DNA of 64,000 bases from Distichodus sexfasciatus (GCA_032718565.1 JAVGVS010000310.1:62001-126000); one strand, 5' to 3'. Shown: positions 44,130 to 55,005, counted from the first letter of the stretch. The notes: generated from the sequence alone by a model not told the origin. Translations and numbers: made by a program.

Positions 44130-45480
44130 AGACAGCTTCGGACAGCCACCTTCGGCATGCTCCTATGCAGCTCAAATTTGCCCAGAACCTTCCAGATACT
44201 CTACCATGGAAGTGCATTGGCCAACAGAGAGTTGATGGCATCGACCATGTTGCAGAAGCACAGTGTATGGCCAAGAGGTTTGGTGATGGTGAGTTTGTTT
44301 GCAGTCTTTCTGCAAGAATGAGAGGGCATGAGTTCATTCTACTAAACTACACTGTCACTATCATTGTCAAGGAGATTGAACAATCCAGAATAGTTTTCTG
44401 CCATCACAGACAGCTGACTGTCATTGCTTGGCAACAACCCCTGTGTGCTTTAATGTCAACTCTCATACATTTTTAAAGTGTACAAGAACTCCCAAAGTGG
44501 CCTAAAGCCTGCTCTAAGTCAGATTTTCCCTCACTCTAATAGTGAGCTGGAACCTATGCAGGTGCATACAGAGAACATGAAGGAGCTTCGAACTGCCGCC
44601 TTCACCATTCTCCCACGCAGCCCAAATGCTGGAATCTTCCGGCTACTCCAGCGTGGGACGACGTTGGCTGGGTATTGAATGTTTAATGTCAGAGACAAGA
44701 GTCAATCGCATTGATCACGTTACGGAAGTGTGGTGCAAGAGAAGGAGGTTTTGGTGATGCAAGTTTGTTTGCGGTCCTTTTGCAAAAATGAGGAGCCATG
44801 AGTTCATTCCGCAACTGAAAAAGACACATCCTAGAAGTGTGGGAGGGTCGATTTTCAGGCAGCTCCTGCAGAGGAGGACAACGTTGTTGTCACAAAGAGT
44901 GGGAAAAAGTGAACCGTGGAGTAAAGGCATGAGGTCTGTCAGATGCACCAATGTACTTATTTTTAGCCGACTGGTCTGCAAGACTTCCAGAGCACCTGGG
45001 GGGAGTTTAAGGAGGCGCAGACATGCTGCAGTAAGCAAAGACGAGAACGAGGTGTCGTGTTATTAGAGCACCAAGCTATATTTCATAACTAGTCGACCCC
45101 TTTCCACAGAGGAGGTGGTGAGCAGTCAGGGGGTTAATGGGTCTTCCACAAAAAAACACATCACAGCCCAATCTCAACACATTCGGCTTGAGTCAAGCAG
45201 GTGGGGTGAGGGGGTCGCAGCATTGATTTGGTCCGAGTTATTCCCTATAAACCTCATCTTGCAGCAACTGTAAGGATGCCATCTGACATTACGGACAGAA
45301 ATGAATCCTTTTTTTCCTTTACCATTTGCCAGCATTTCGTCACCAGTCACATCCATGTCTGTCGCCACTTGGCACCCTCCCTGCTCTTGCTTTAATGTTG
45401 CTGCTCATAAATTTTTGAAGAGTATGAGACCTCCTTGTACGCCAAGTCCGATTTCACTCAGTCTAATTAGAAGCCAGAAA
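44130..45480. repeat. Ancient tandem duplication of complex sequence, ~470-bp offset
   Basis: CTTCGGACAGCCACCTTCGG (44134) corresponds to CTTCGAACTGCCGCCTTCAC (44585). TTTGGTGATGGTGAGTTTGT (about 44279) corresponds to TTTGGTGATGCAAGTTTGTT (about 44750), followed in both by GCATGAGTTCATTC or CCATGAGTTCATTC. Part of a third copy is at 44852-44890. A flank (44425-44540: TTGGCAACAACCCC, TTTAATGTCAACTCTCATAC, ATTTTTAAAG) also corresponds to 45370-45475. Confidence 0.75.
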
Positions 45481-45880
45481 ATTAACTCAGCCCTTGTTGC
45501 TTGTGTGCGCCCAATAGCGCCAAGCATAATATCAAATAAGAAACTCTCCACAAAATTCCCGTCAGTTGCCCTCGTGCCCCCTCAAAGCAGGCCTTCCTGT
45601 CTTCTTATTGAATAAGTCAATACGCCGGCATACAACTGTGGACATTTCTGACACAAATTATGTTCAGAATAGGACAATGCGCTCCCACACAATTATTTAT
45701 TGATTGCAGAGGCATATAAAAGCAGAATGGAAAGCGGGGCGCAGGGGAGGGAGACGGCAGACTGCTGACAGGGGCTATTTTCTTGGGCTGGATAATAAAA
45801 ACGGTACTTCAGGACTGAGAAGGTTAAGTTCTAATGAGTATTTTGGACCATGTGTGCTCGTTTAATGGTCTCATAAAGAA
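45481..45880. other. Unique block with TATA-like motif
   Basis: TATAAAA at 45715-45721 lies 25 bp after AATTATTTATTGATTGC and about 15-35 bp before a GC-rich GGGGCGCAGGGGAGGGAG stretch. The layout could pass for a core promoter of a non-coding transcript, but there is no downstream gene and TATAAAA is common by chance. Confidence 0.2.
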
Positions 45881-46380
45881 ATGCTTTGCTCGGCTAATGT
45901 AGCTGAGTTCAGTGGAGGAAAGGTGCCTGGTCCGCCTTCATTGTGTGCCGTAAAAGAACGCTGCACCGCTGGGGGAGGCAAAAATAATCACAACTTCCGG
46001 AAGTGCGTCGATCAGGAACAGAGGGTTTTGCACTGCCAATTGTCATTTGCTGCTGCGTTAATTTTGGTAAGGAAAAGTGTGAGAAAAAGGTTCACTGAAA
46101 ACATTTTTTCCTTGACTGAGAGCAGATGCTGAACAGCTAAAAATAGATATTTGATGACATAAAGGTTGTCTTAGTTGTCTTAATGGATTAGTTAGCAAAT
46201 AGTTGGTTAGGTCTTTATAACCATTATTTACAGAGGTTTAGCCATTTGTTTGAAATGACTTGATGGAGTTTAACTAACAACTAAATAACATCTAACAACT
46301 AACAAATAACAACTAAAACGTAAGCAAACTGTAGCTGCAGTATAGCATTTTGTTAACTAAAACAAGACTAAAACTACCAA
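45881..46380. other. Unique sequence
   Basis: A small AACTAACAA-rich patch occurs at 46270-46320. No gene. Confidence 0.4.
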
Positions 46381-47060
46381 ATGCGCTGGTTCACCACCAA
46401 CATTTTCTCAGTATGTGGGGCCCACCAGACGGACAGCATTTTCTGCACGACTTTCTGAACGACTGCCTCGACATGAAAATTGCTTCGCCATAATAAAGCC
46501 TAAAAGCAGGAAAACGAGGCAAGTATGACTTAAAGACGGGCACGAGATGAATGGAGCTCCTGAAACGGAGGCTTGAGATCTCATTACAGGAAATAACACG
46601 CGCTCGGGCCGACACTTAAGTGCGAGTTTGCTGGAGGGCTTTGTCAGTGCTGCAAGGAAAAGGAAGGCGGTTATATGGTTATATAAGCATGCAGTGGAGT
46701 TGCACTCCACTCCGTGGCTCATGCTCTGTTAATGGCTGAATCGCTGGGTTGTGACACGTTGTCTAAGCGCCTTTCGGAACGACCTCACAATCAACCTGTC
46801 ATAATATTTAGTGCGGAAGGTGATGGATGAATCATCTCCCGATGCCAAGTGCTTCCTCCTCCCCAACTTCTGTATGCTGCTTTAGAAATCAGCACCGCTG
46901 ATACGTGATGGTGTTAGGGTTCTGTTTGCACTTTAGGTCTAGATGCCCCCAGCATTGTGGAAATGACTGTGACCTTACACCTCATTCACACTAGACAATT
47001 CTGAAAGCCACTGGAGCAGTGTACCATTGCCGCTACGCAACCTTGATATCCCCGACCCTA
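46381..47060. other. Unique CpG-containing block
   Basis: Complex sequence. Minus frames of 74 and 104 codons have no domain. Contains AATGGCTGAATCGCTGGG and TAAGCGCCTTTCGGAACG. Candidate conserved DNA on texture. Confidence 0.25.
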
Positions 47061-47575
47061 AGTAAGGCAGTGGTGTGGAGTGAACAGAGCAGAGGGGTCA
47101 CAGGCTTCACAGACTGCTCAGTCTATGAAATTATGTTCTACCACCAAACTTTGTATGAAAAATGGTGAAAGTTACACCATTTCCCATGTTGATTCAGACA
47201 CCAAAACCAAAAGTTATGTCAGAATCCACACAGGAAATGATGTGAACCATGCAGCAAATGCTTCAAAATAGAACTAAAAAATGTGTGCGGCAACAAGGAT
47301 TAGTTCCAGAAAAATGTGCGAAAAACATGTCGATCATAAATGGCAACAAGGTGGACAATCATTTCTTTAATGAAAATTGTGAGAAAAAATGTTTGTCAAC
47401 AACTCTTTTTTCCATGACAAATTGTTAGTTAGATTTTTGATTTAAAAAGTTTGTATTAGCCATGCCAATGTCATTTAACCCCAAAAATGACGACGAAAAA
47501 GCTCCAGTAACTAAATACTCAAAACTACTCAAGTACTATACCTCTCTGATTTGAACATTAAAATTTATATATTTA
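47061..47575. other. No recognised feature
   Basis: A phrase AAAAGTTATGTCAGAATCCA (about 47209) resembles AAAAGTTATGCCAGAAATGA at 42180, hinting at a shared dispersed repeat that I cannot name. Confidence 0.35.
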
Positions 47576-47577
47576 AA

Positions 47578-47640
47578 GTTATTATTTGTCATTGCGAACA
47601 TAGAACAGCACAGCACACAATGCACCACAACAGCTGCCAA
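47578..47640 (-). mobile_element. SINE family A tail fragment
   Basis: TTATTATTTGTCATTGCGAA and CAGCACAGCACACAATGCAC: tail only. Confidence 0.7.
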
Positions 47641-47724
47641 CTGGCTCATCATTTCGTGTTATAACAAAATAAGTATCAGAACATGTTCCAAATTTTGGCA
47701 CTTTTTAACGGGGCAGATTTGGCA

Positions 47725-47978
47725 GTATTTAACGGGGCAGACTGGGTATTCGCCCTGTGATCAGAAGGTCGCTAGTTCGAATCCCAGACCAGTAAAGTTA
47801 CTACTGAGGTACTCATGAGCAAGGTACTGTCCCCAAGTACTGCTCTCCGGGCGCTGCCCATGTTAGCTGCCCACTTGTACTTCACAGATGGATCAATGCA
47901 GAGGTCTCATTTCATTTGTGGTGCACTGTGTGCTTTGCTATGGTGTGTTCACAAGAATCACTCACTTTCACTTTCGTA
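47725..47978 (+). mobile_element. SINE family A copy with A box deleted
   Basis: GGGGCAGACTGGGTATTCGC skips the segment that holds the A box in the 41570 copy. The B box AGTTCGAATCC (47775-47785) is intact. TGAGCAAGGTACTGTCCCCA, GTACTGCTCTCCGGGCGCTG and TTTGTGGTGCACTGTGTGC follow, ending in AATCACTCACTTTCAC. Confidence 0.85.
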
Positions 47979-48119
47979 TTGTAGTACAACTGATTCAAAA
48001 TGTCTACTAATAAGCCTTAATGAAAAGCATTTTTCTTAATGTTATTCTAGTTTAGAAAAATTTCTTCCTTCTTTATTGTATAGAAGGGTTATTAAAGCAC
48101 TTAAAAAAAAAAAAAAATC

Positions 48120-48410
48120 TCTTCGTCAGGCAGCTCCTCCTGCCACCGGAGGAAAATGTCAATGACGGTATGAAGAATTTTGGGCTGCGTCCCCCCCCCC
48201 TTCACGATGGCAGAGGCGCTAGCAGATTCGGTCAGAGGAGCAGCAGATGGACGATCAATATTCCCACATAACTTCCCTGTGATTCATTTTTAATGGTCAG
48301 CAGGAGGAGGAGAGCTGCCTTCTAAAATGTAAATGCCTTTAATGTTAAATGCAGAGGGAGCGACACCTGATCAATCAGACGACCCCCCCGCACCCCTCCA
48401 CACATCTACC
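48120..48410. other. Unique block
   Basis: After an A run (48102-48117) comes GC-rich sequence with a ten-base C run near 48189-48198 and GGCAGAGGCGCTAGCAG. No coding signal. Confidence 0.25.
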
Positions 48411-48414
48411 TACA

Positions 48415-48655
48415 CCTTTCTCTCTCTCTTTCTCTCTTACCCACACACATGGACAGCACCTCCTACACCTTCAACTTGTCAGAGCCTCCCAGAAACACTA
48501 CTCAGATTCCCTCCTCTCAGTATTCTCTCTCTCTCTCTCGCTCTCTCTCTCCCCCTCTCTCTCTCTATCTATGTGCATCTTTTGTTATATCTTTTTCATA
48601 CCCTTTCATACTGGTCTCTCTCTCTCATTTATGTTTCTCTCTTTTTTAACTCTTA
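48415..48655. repeat. CT-rich simple sequence
   Basis: Interrupted CTCTCTCT blocks. Three overlapping plus-strand frames (66-137 codons, Ser/Leu-rich) are artefacts of it. Confidence 0.9.
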
Positions 48656-48689
48656 GAATTGATATTAGTCTATTTCTCTCTCTTACACA

Positions 48690-48695
48690 CACACT

Positions 48696-48730
<35 letters not shown>

Positions 48731-48760
48731 GTCTGGCTGTCTGGCTGTCTGTCTGTCTTT
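48690..48760. repeat. (CTAT)n-(CTGT)n microsatellite
   Basis: CTAT units to about 48730, then CTGG/CTGT units. Confidence 0.97.
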
Positions 48761-48775
48761 AGAAAAAGGGGGGAT

Positions 48776-48975
48776 AACATCCACTTAATCCACAGATTTT
48801 AAAGTAAAAACCTTGATAGAAATGTAGGTGAAGTAAAAAGTATGGTATTTGTCTTTCAAATGTAGTGAAGTGAAAGTCATTTGCTTCCAAAAATACTACT
48901 CAAGTACAGATACTCAAAAACTGTACTTAAGTACAGTACTCAAGTAAATGAACTTCGTTACTGTCCACCTCTGCA
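48776..48975 (-). mobile_element. Dispersed AAGTACTC-type fish repeat, right end
   Basis: ACTCAAGTACAGATACTCAA, CTGTACTTAAGTACAGTACT and CGTTACTGTCCACCTCTG. This is a widespread teleost repeat, seen from its terminal end. Inferred to be a DNA-transposon relic; no matching second end is seen. Confidence 0.65.
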
Positions 48976-49920
48976 GGCTCAAGTTCATTCATCACTTCAC
49001 ACGGCATGGACGGCAGGATAAGCGAGAAAATGACAGACAAATACATTATATTATCAGACGTCGAAGACGTTAACCGGATCGCCGCTTAAGCGCGGAATGA
49101 AGGATTAGCTGCCGAGTTGCGCGACTCCTCCACACGACAGCCGGCTAGTCGATCACAAGGGAAGCAACAGAACAAACCAGTGTGATCAGATTCCCATTAC
49201 GCAAACAAAAAATGGACAAGGACGGAACGCTGTCCAGGATGAAGGGAAGGAGCGGGTTAAAACTTCCAAGCTTATGTTTTTTTCCGGAATCCGGATTCTG
49301 CTTCGTCGACATCCTGCAAAGAAAATCAATAAACCTTTTCTGGTGCAATATAGCAGAATGAAATTACAAAGATTTCAATATCCATCTCCAGATCGTTATA
49401 AAACATGTAAAAGAGACGCCGCACAACGAATAGTGTGTGTTTGTGTGTGTGTGTGTGTACGTGTGCCGTATGTGTGTTGGTGGGGAGAAATTAACATTCC
49501 GAGAGAAATCTAGATTCCATTTGTATCTATTTGGAGACATCATTCATCATCTTTCGAGCTCGGAGAAACGCCCGCGCCGTGCTTAAGTCTGCACTTCTCA
49601 TATCGCAATCTTATTATTCCAAATAAATTCCGAAACGCACTAAGGCAATATTATTAATCTGCTGGAACAATATTGTTGCGAATGCAGATTCCCGGAGATG
49701 TTTTTACCCCGACACATGCAGTATTAATGAGCGTGTGTGTAAAATAACGGCCCCCATATTACTGCATTCAACGCAGAAATGACAAGAATACATTTGTATA
49801 AGTAGTTTTAGATTCCTCTATAGCTGGCTGGAGTGGCCGCTGGCGGAGGAGGAAAAATAAAGTTTTCACACTTTCGAGGGAGAAACTTTAACCGAATGAC
49901 AAAATCACAACTCCCACTTC
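48976..49920. other. Unique block series, strong conserved-element candidate
   Basis: Nearly repeat-free apart from a TG run (49432-49460). Contains AACCGGATCGCCGCTTAAGC, AGGCAATATTATTAATCTGC, and an inverted pair CAATATT (49646-49652) and AATATTG (49669-49675). It ends with GCAGTATTAATGAGCG and CCCATATTACTGCATTC, a mirrored pair of TGCAGTAATATGG-like phrases. No gene. Confidence 0.35.
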
Positions 49921-49974
49921 TGCTCAGTTACGAGGGAAGTATCACTAACATTACAGTAACAGGTGTATATGTAG

Positions 49975-50635
49975 AATTAAAATATTAATTTAAATGTCTA
50001 ATTAAAAAAAAAACTTAATATTTACTCATTAATAAGGTGTAAGAAACTATTTAACTAATTTGATTAATTTGTAAAATCTTACTAAATAATTAGTATTTTA
50101 CTAATCAAATTGATTTATAACTAAATTACTAGTTTTTCAAAATTTCCAATGTATTATCCACTTATTTTTTTATTTCATTAATTAAATTAATTTGTAACTT
50201 TTGATAATTGAATATTAGTATTTTCACTAATATAGTTAATTATTTTAATTAGTGAAATTAATGGGACTAATTACATTAGTCTGTAACTAATTAGTATGTG
50301 TACTAATATAATTCATTAAGTAGATATTTAAATACTAATTAAATAGTTAAAATGACATTTCATTTTAGCATGTTTGATTTGTTAGCATTTTCATTAATTT
50401 ATTTACAATTATTGATAGTGGATTTATTAATATTTTCTAATTAATTGAGTTTAGCACAAAAATGATTCAATAGATTTTGCAATTAATTTCATAAACTAAA
50501 TAATTAGTTCAATTCATGTAACAAATTTTACTTTAATTAATACATAATAATTATCGATTGCTAATTAGCTCCTATTGATTTTTCCTAATTAAATTGATTA
50601 TTTGACAATTAAATTATGAATTTAATTCAATATGA
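49975..50635. repeat. Extremely AT-rich TAATTA-dense tract
   Basis: More than 600 bp dominated by AATTAAT, TAATTAG and ATTAATTTGTAA phrases with irregular period, probably a decayed array. Dense TAATTA cores come from composition and are weak evidence for homeodomain binding. Could act as a matrix attachment region, which is inference. Confidence 0.75.
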
Positions 50636-50878
50636 AGTGAAGTGAGTGATTATTTGTCATTGTGAAGACACCACAGCACAGCACACAGTGCACGACAACA
50701 AAATGTGACCTCTGCATTTGACCCATCTGTGAAGGAGCAGTGTGCCGCTGACATGGGCAGTGGTCGGGGAGTAGTGCTTGGGGACAGAACTGTACCTTGA
50801 TTGTGCGTACCTCAGTGATACCTTTACTGGTTCAGGATTCAAACTGCTGACCAAATTCCCTAAGAGTTATGCTATGAG
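50636..50878 (-). mobile_element. SINE family A copy, nearly complete
   Basis: GTGAAGTGAGTGATTATTTG, CCACAGCACAGCACACAGTG, GTGACCTCTGCATTTGACCC, GGGGAGTAGTGCTTGGGGAC, CTCAGTGATACCTTTACTGG, with the head diverged (TTCAGGATTCAAACTGC as the B-box complement). Confidence 0.85.
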
Positions 50879-50942
50879 TAACTGAATTTACTAATCCTTG
50901 TTTATTATTACTCTATTACTATTATTACTCTACTATTGTAAC

Positions 50943-50987
50943 TCAAGTAGGATTCCAACTACTTGGGGGACTTTGAATCCTACTTGA
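50943..50987. other. Perfect 13-bp inverted repeat
   Basis: TCAAGTAGGATTC (50943-50955) and GAATCCTACTTGA (50975-50987) can pair around a 19-nt loop. It lies in AAGTA-type repeat debris and may be the trace of that repeat in inverted arrangement. Confidence 0.6.
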
Positions 50988-50989
50988 AT

Positions 50990-51540
50990 ATAAGGGAATC
51001 GTTACTTTTACTTAAGAAGGAGTTTTATCTTCTCCATACTGACATTTTTGCATTGTGTATAATCAGAGCAGAAAGGAAATTCATTTCGTTTGCTGTCTGT
51101 GTGATCAAGCATAGCTGCCACATTAATGATTAGTGAGCGATGTCTCCTACACACCCTCGTTAATTTAGGCTAATAACATGTTGAGTTCTCTTGCTTTGAG
51201 CCATTTCTTGATGTGATTTTCAATATGGAAGATCTCTAATCAGCATATTATTCCGTTTTATAGACCAGCGCACCATCTGTTCTTTTCACACAGCCACATG
51301 TACAGTAAATCACACTTGTTTTAGCCTTGTGATTACATAAACAGAATATCTAAAATGAATTAGATATTAATACAAAGTCATCAGAGTTTCTCTTTTATGT
51401 TTCCAGGCTAAATTTCCTGACTGACCACAACACCAGTTTTTGAAAACCTTTTTTTCTTCCTACGTCCTGAGGACAGTTGCACCTTTTGGCAACATAAACT
51501 AAAGTGGTCGAATTTTCATGGAGTGTCCAGTGTTAGAACA
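50990..51540. other. No recognised feature
   Basis: Unique sequence. Confidence 0.4.
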
Positions 51541-51935
51541 GATAAAGTGAGTCTGAAGCCACTTTTCCACAGCTGGTCCAGTACCTTTGGTTCCAAATAG
51601 TTTCTGGTACCAGAGACTTAAACTGTTCCCAAAGAAAGACAGACTGAATAGAAACTTTGTAAATCTTCAGAATGAAGATGTGTTGATTTGCAGGTTTCTG
51701 GCTCCAACTTTTTGGTTACCTTGGTACACCAGCAAATATGAGAACCAACAATGCATGACTATTTAGCTACAGTATGATAAGCTTGTGGCTAACAAATATA
51801 ATTGAAGTATCAGTTTTCTGGCTCCACTTTTTGGTTCCTGTTTACTACCTTTGGTTTCCAAACAGAAGTGAGAAGCAACCATATATAACTACTTAGGTGC
51901 AGTACGGTAATCTTGTGGCTTTGTGGATTGTGCGG
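51541..51935. repeat. Local repeat R, two to three copies of ~150 bp
   Basis: GGTTTCTGGCTCCAACTTTT (51692) and AGTTTTCTGGCTCCACTTTT (51813) are each followed by GGTTACCTTGG or GGTTCCTG...ACCTTTGG, then GAGAACCAACAATGCATGAC or GAGAAGCAACCATATATAAC and a CTTGTGGCT end. Another copy lies at 52855-52990. Confidence 0.75.
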
Positions 51936-51968
51936 TTGTGCGGACAAACACAAAAAATACATGTCACC

Positions 51969-52090
51969 TGTGAGTGATTATTTGCATTGTAAACACACCA
52001 CAGCACAGCACACAGTGCACTATAACGAAATGTGACCTCTGCATTTGAATCATCCAAGAAGAGCAGTGGGCAGCTAACACCTCAAGTTTT
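51969..52090 (-). mobile_element. SINE family A, 3' half
   Basis: GTGAGTGATTATTTGCATTG, CACCACAGCACAGCACACAG, ATGTGACCTCTGCATTTGAA and GAGCAGTGGGCAGCTAACAC, then the match stops. Confidence 0.8.
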
Positions 52091-52430
52091 GACAGGGAAC
52101 AGTACCATTAAAAGGGTACTTAGAGATGCTAATGTAGCCACAGTACACCACAAACTTTTACATATGAAAATAAGGGGAAAACATGTTCAATACAAAACAA
52201 AATTAAATATGTGCAAATTTGGCATTTATTTCCATATTTTATTGGATGGCAAAATGTGAAATTGGAATCAAATTTTGGTTTTAGTTGCAAATATTGTACA
52301 ACAAACACATGGGGTTTTGTTTTTCAATGTGAAAAATGAATAAAAAAATGATCCACAGATTTTAGCAACAGAAGTTTTAGAAGGCTTTCTCAATTAGAAA
52401 GTCCATTTTTTGCTATAACCAAAATCACAT
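52091..52430. other. No recognised feature
   Basis: AT-rich unique sequence. Confidence 0.4.
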
Positions 52431-52770
52431 CACTTGCAAAGTTTGCCATTGCCGCCATTGGCAAACCCATGTGTTTGCGCGACCCCTTCAGAACGTTCCG
52501 AAGGACACCAGTTGCCAAAGGCTTGTTCGCCAAATGCTCGTTCGCTGCAGCCTCAAGCCTCGTTTGAGAAGGCGGTCGTGTCTCATCCTCATCTCACACC
52601 TTCAAACAAAAGCCCGCCTGTCTCTTACGTTTCACCACGGTGAACACGTGTGACATCTGGACATCGGAGGTGACTTTGAAAGACTTGAAAAGGCGAAAGG
52701 CAGGAAGGACGCTTGTCTCTACTGCTGAACGACGCCCAATGCCGGGGAAGAGAATGTCTCTGAGCTAGCA
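52431..52770. other. Unique CpG-containing block
   Basis: GCCATTGCCGCCATTGGC (52445-52462), AGAACGTTCCGAAGG and GTTCGCCAAATGCTCGTTCG. Three overlapping frames lack domains. Candidate conserved DNA or unrecognised exon. Confidence 0.25.
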
Positions 52771-52854
52771 GGGTGGAAAAAGCGGTATTAAAGTTAGCTG
52801 CATTATGATGGGATGATAGTTTTGCCATCGTTTTGCCTGGCAGAGAATATTGCT

Positions 52855-52990
52855 GTATTGCAAGTTTCTGGCTCCAACATTGTGGTTCCTGTTTAGTACC
52901 TTTGGTTCCCAAATAGTAATGGGAAGCAACAAGGTATAACTACTAAGGTATCTTACGTTAAACTTGTGGTTTCGTGGATAAGCCGCGTGG
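52855..52990. repeat. Local repeat R, separated copy
   Basis: AAGTTTCTGGCTCCAACATT, GGTTCCTGTTTAGTACC, AAGCAACAAGGTATAACTAC and AAACTTGTGGTTTCGTGG correspond to 51.7-51.93 kb; about 0.9 kb of other sequence separates them. Confidence 0.8.
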
Positions 52991-53039
52991 AAAAACACAG
53001 CTTTGAAAGAGTACCAGTGAGGGTGAGGGAGACCAACGG

Positions 53040-53400
53040 AGAAATGCAGCACGTTAGGGAGAGATGTCTATCCGGTAGAGGAGAATAAAAAATAAATAAA
53101 TAAGCGGGCGGCTTTGACAATGACGGAGTGACAACATGAGGCAGTGTGGCAGCTTTGACAGCTCGGTCTATGTAAATTCCTGCCAGGAAAACCAGCGCGT
53201 AATCGCTTCAGAGCCGCTGGAAAAACCCAAGAAAGCCTTTGTGCCATGCCTTCTTTTCGTGGTTTTCCTCGTTCCTGTTTAAGTTGCGGGCGATGATGAC
53301 GGTTCTAAACGCCGCTGAAATTATACAATCCGGGTCCATCTCCATCGGAATACAGAGTTCCCCAAGTTTTTTGCCCAGAAGCTAATCCTAGCAATAATGA
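53040..53400. other. Unique CpG-containing block
   Basis: GACAATGACGG, AAACCAGCGCGTAATCGC, TTTAAGTTGCGGGCGATGAT and CTAAACGCCGCTGAAATTAT. GACAATG resembles a SOX site and GCTTTGACAGCTC a TALE-type TGACAG site. Repeat-free; inference only. Confidence 0.3.
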
Positions 53401-53554
53401 GTAAAACATAAACATCGCTTCTTTGAAAAAGTGGAAAGAATTAATAATGAAACAGAAGAAGACCCCAATTTTTTTTCCAAGAGAATAATAACAGATATGC
53501 AGTGCGTAATATAAAATGTAATAACTATGTTTACATTAATGTTATTTATTTTAA

Positions 53555-53838
53555 ATTTGCCAGTATCAACACCAATTATAACTATTCAGGAAGACCCATA
53601 ACCAATATTATGTACTGATAAATATCTGCTGTAAAAATGCCAGCGATCAATGACACAATATAATGTGCTAATTTACAACCAACACTTCCATTCTTGTCAA
53701 ATCACAAAAAGCAACTAAAATATTTTCACATATTTTTAATATGTGTGATGTCAGATCAACATTTTAATTTTGCATCGATGTTAATGGTTCGTTGATCGAT
53801 ATGAATCAATGTATCAGTATAGATCGTTACACATCCTA
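53555..53838 (+). mobile_element. hAT-like chimeric remnant
   Basis: The first part (AGACCCATAACCAATATTAT, TCTGCTGTAAAAATG) resembles the element at 58.2 kb. From 53640 on (CCAGCGATCAATGACAC, CACTTCCATTCTTGTC, ACAAAAAGCAACTAAAAT) it resembles the 20166 family and ends GATCGTTACACATCCTA. Two families appear joined here. Confidence 0.5.
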
Positions 53839-53989
53839 AACTATATGTATATCATCCCACTCCACACTCTGCAGTCTTGCACATATGTCTGGGCAGAAAT
53901 GTTCCATAAAATCTGTTAGAACTCTCAATGTGGACGTTTCTGGTCAGGACAGTTCCACACTAGCCACCCTGTTTACCAGACGGACATCA

Positions 53990-54905
53990 CAACACAACGG
54001 ACAGCTGACAATTACGGCATTGCCCAGGGCAACATGTGGAAAACGCTAACTTTGCGTCAACAGAAGACTACGGAGTTGAGATCCGCGACCGAAGCTTCCC
54101 CTCATCAATTCATTCCTCCTCCTCCGAGCAATGCTGCGTCCGATTTTATCCATCAGACGTCGTAGTTTGGCCGGTGCCAACTTGGTTGCCTGGGTTCAGA
54201 GGCATGCCCGCTTTGCGGTGGAATCCGACATCGCATTTCACGCTTGTTAGCTTGACCTTTCCGGGATTCGCTTACGGCTAAAAAGCTAGCAGTCCCGGAA
54301 ATCGAGCGAGCCGATCTGGAGAAACACCGTAAAACCTTTAACGCTCGCATTGCAAGCCTCCAGTTACGTTTCCCTGACCTTCCATTCTTTTTTTCTGCAA
54401 TTTGTGTCGCTCCAAGATGTGAAAATTGTAAAAAAATATATATATATATTCACATTTCGGAACGCCGAGGTTATTCTGACGCTTTCGGCAGGCGCAGCGG
54501 AAACTGAAGCCATCAATGTTTTATGAGGGAAAATATAAAAGGCTGGCATTTCGGATAATCCTGCCGTAAACAGTGAAAAAAGAAAAAAAAAGGGGGTCGG
54601 ATTGATGAGCCGGAATGGTATGCAGCTACCGCCAATGGCTGGGGAAAAAAGTCTACTCCGAGAGGTTTTAACATTTAAAAAAGCTGAGGCGAAGCAAGCA
54701 AAGCGTGCATAAGGTCCGACTGATTCATGCGCGGCGTAAAACATTTATGAAGGCCCCTACATCAGCGCGACAGGCTGGAGTAAAACGCCCACCATTAAAT
54801 GCTCAGCAACCAGAAGCTGTTAAAAACAGCAGAGGAAGTAGATATTCCGCGGTTATTAGTTTATTAGAAATGTGGAAAAGATCGATTATAACATTAGCAG
54901 ACTAC
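53990..54905. other. Unique CpG-containing block series
   Basis: Repeat-free except a short TA run (54437-54450). Contains CGGAACGCCGAGGTTATTCTG, GCGCAGCGGAAACTG and CATGCGCGGCGTAAAACATT. The 126-codon minus frame (54364-54744) and 81-codon plus frame (54036-54281) have no recognised domain. Among the best places to look for conserved elements or a missed exon. Confidence 0.3.
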
Positions 54906-54907
54906 TA

Positions 54908-55005
54908 TCTAGGGGTTGACCCATATCTGATTTTTTCAGGGTTGGTACTGATACTGATTATTAGTAAGTGAGGAGACCAATAACCAATAAGTAAGAGAAA
55001 AATTA
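54908..55005 (+). mobile_element. hAT-like left end (family of 58.2 kb)
   Basis: TATCTAGGGGTTGACCCATA, TCTGATTTTTTCAGGG, TACTGATACTGATTATTAG and GACCAATAACCAATAAG match the known layout of a fish element whose right end (GGCGACCTCTAGTA) is at 58625-58635. Confidence 0.6.

Noticed and set aside
54364..54744. 126-codon minus-strand frame
   Set aside because: Cys/Phe-rich composition without a known domain or clear splice sites; not supportable as a gene from sequence alone.
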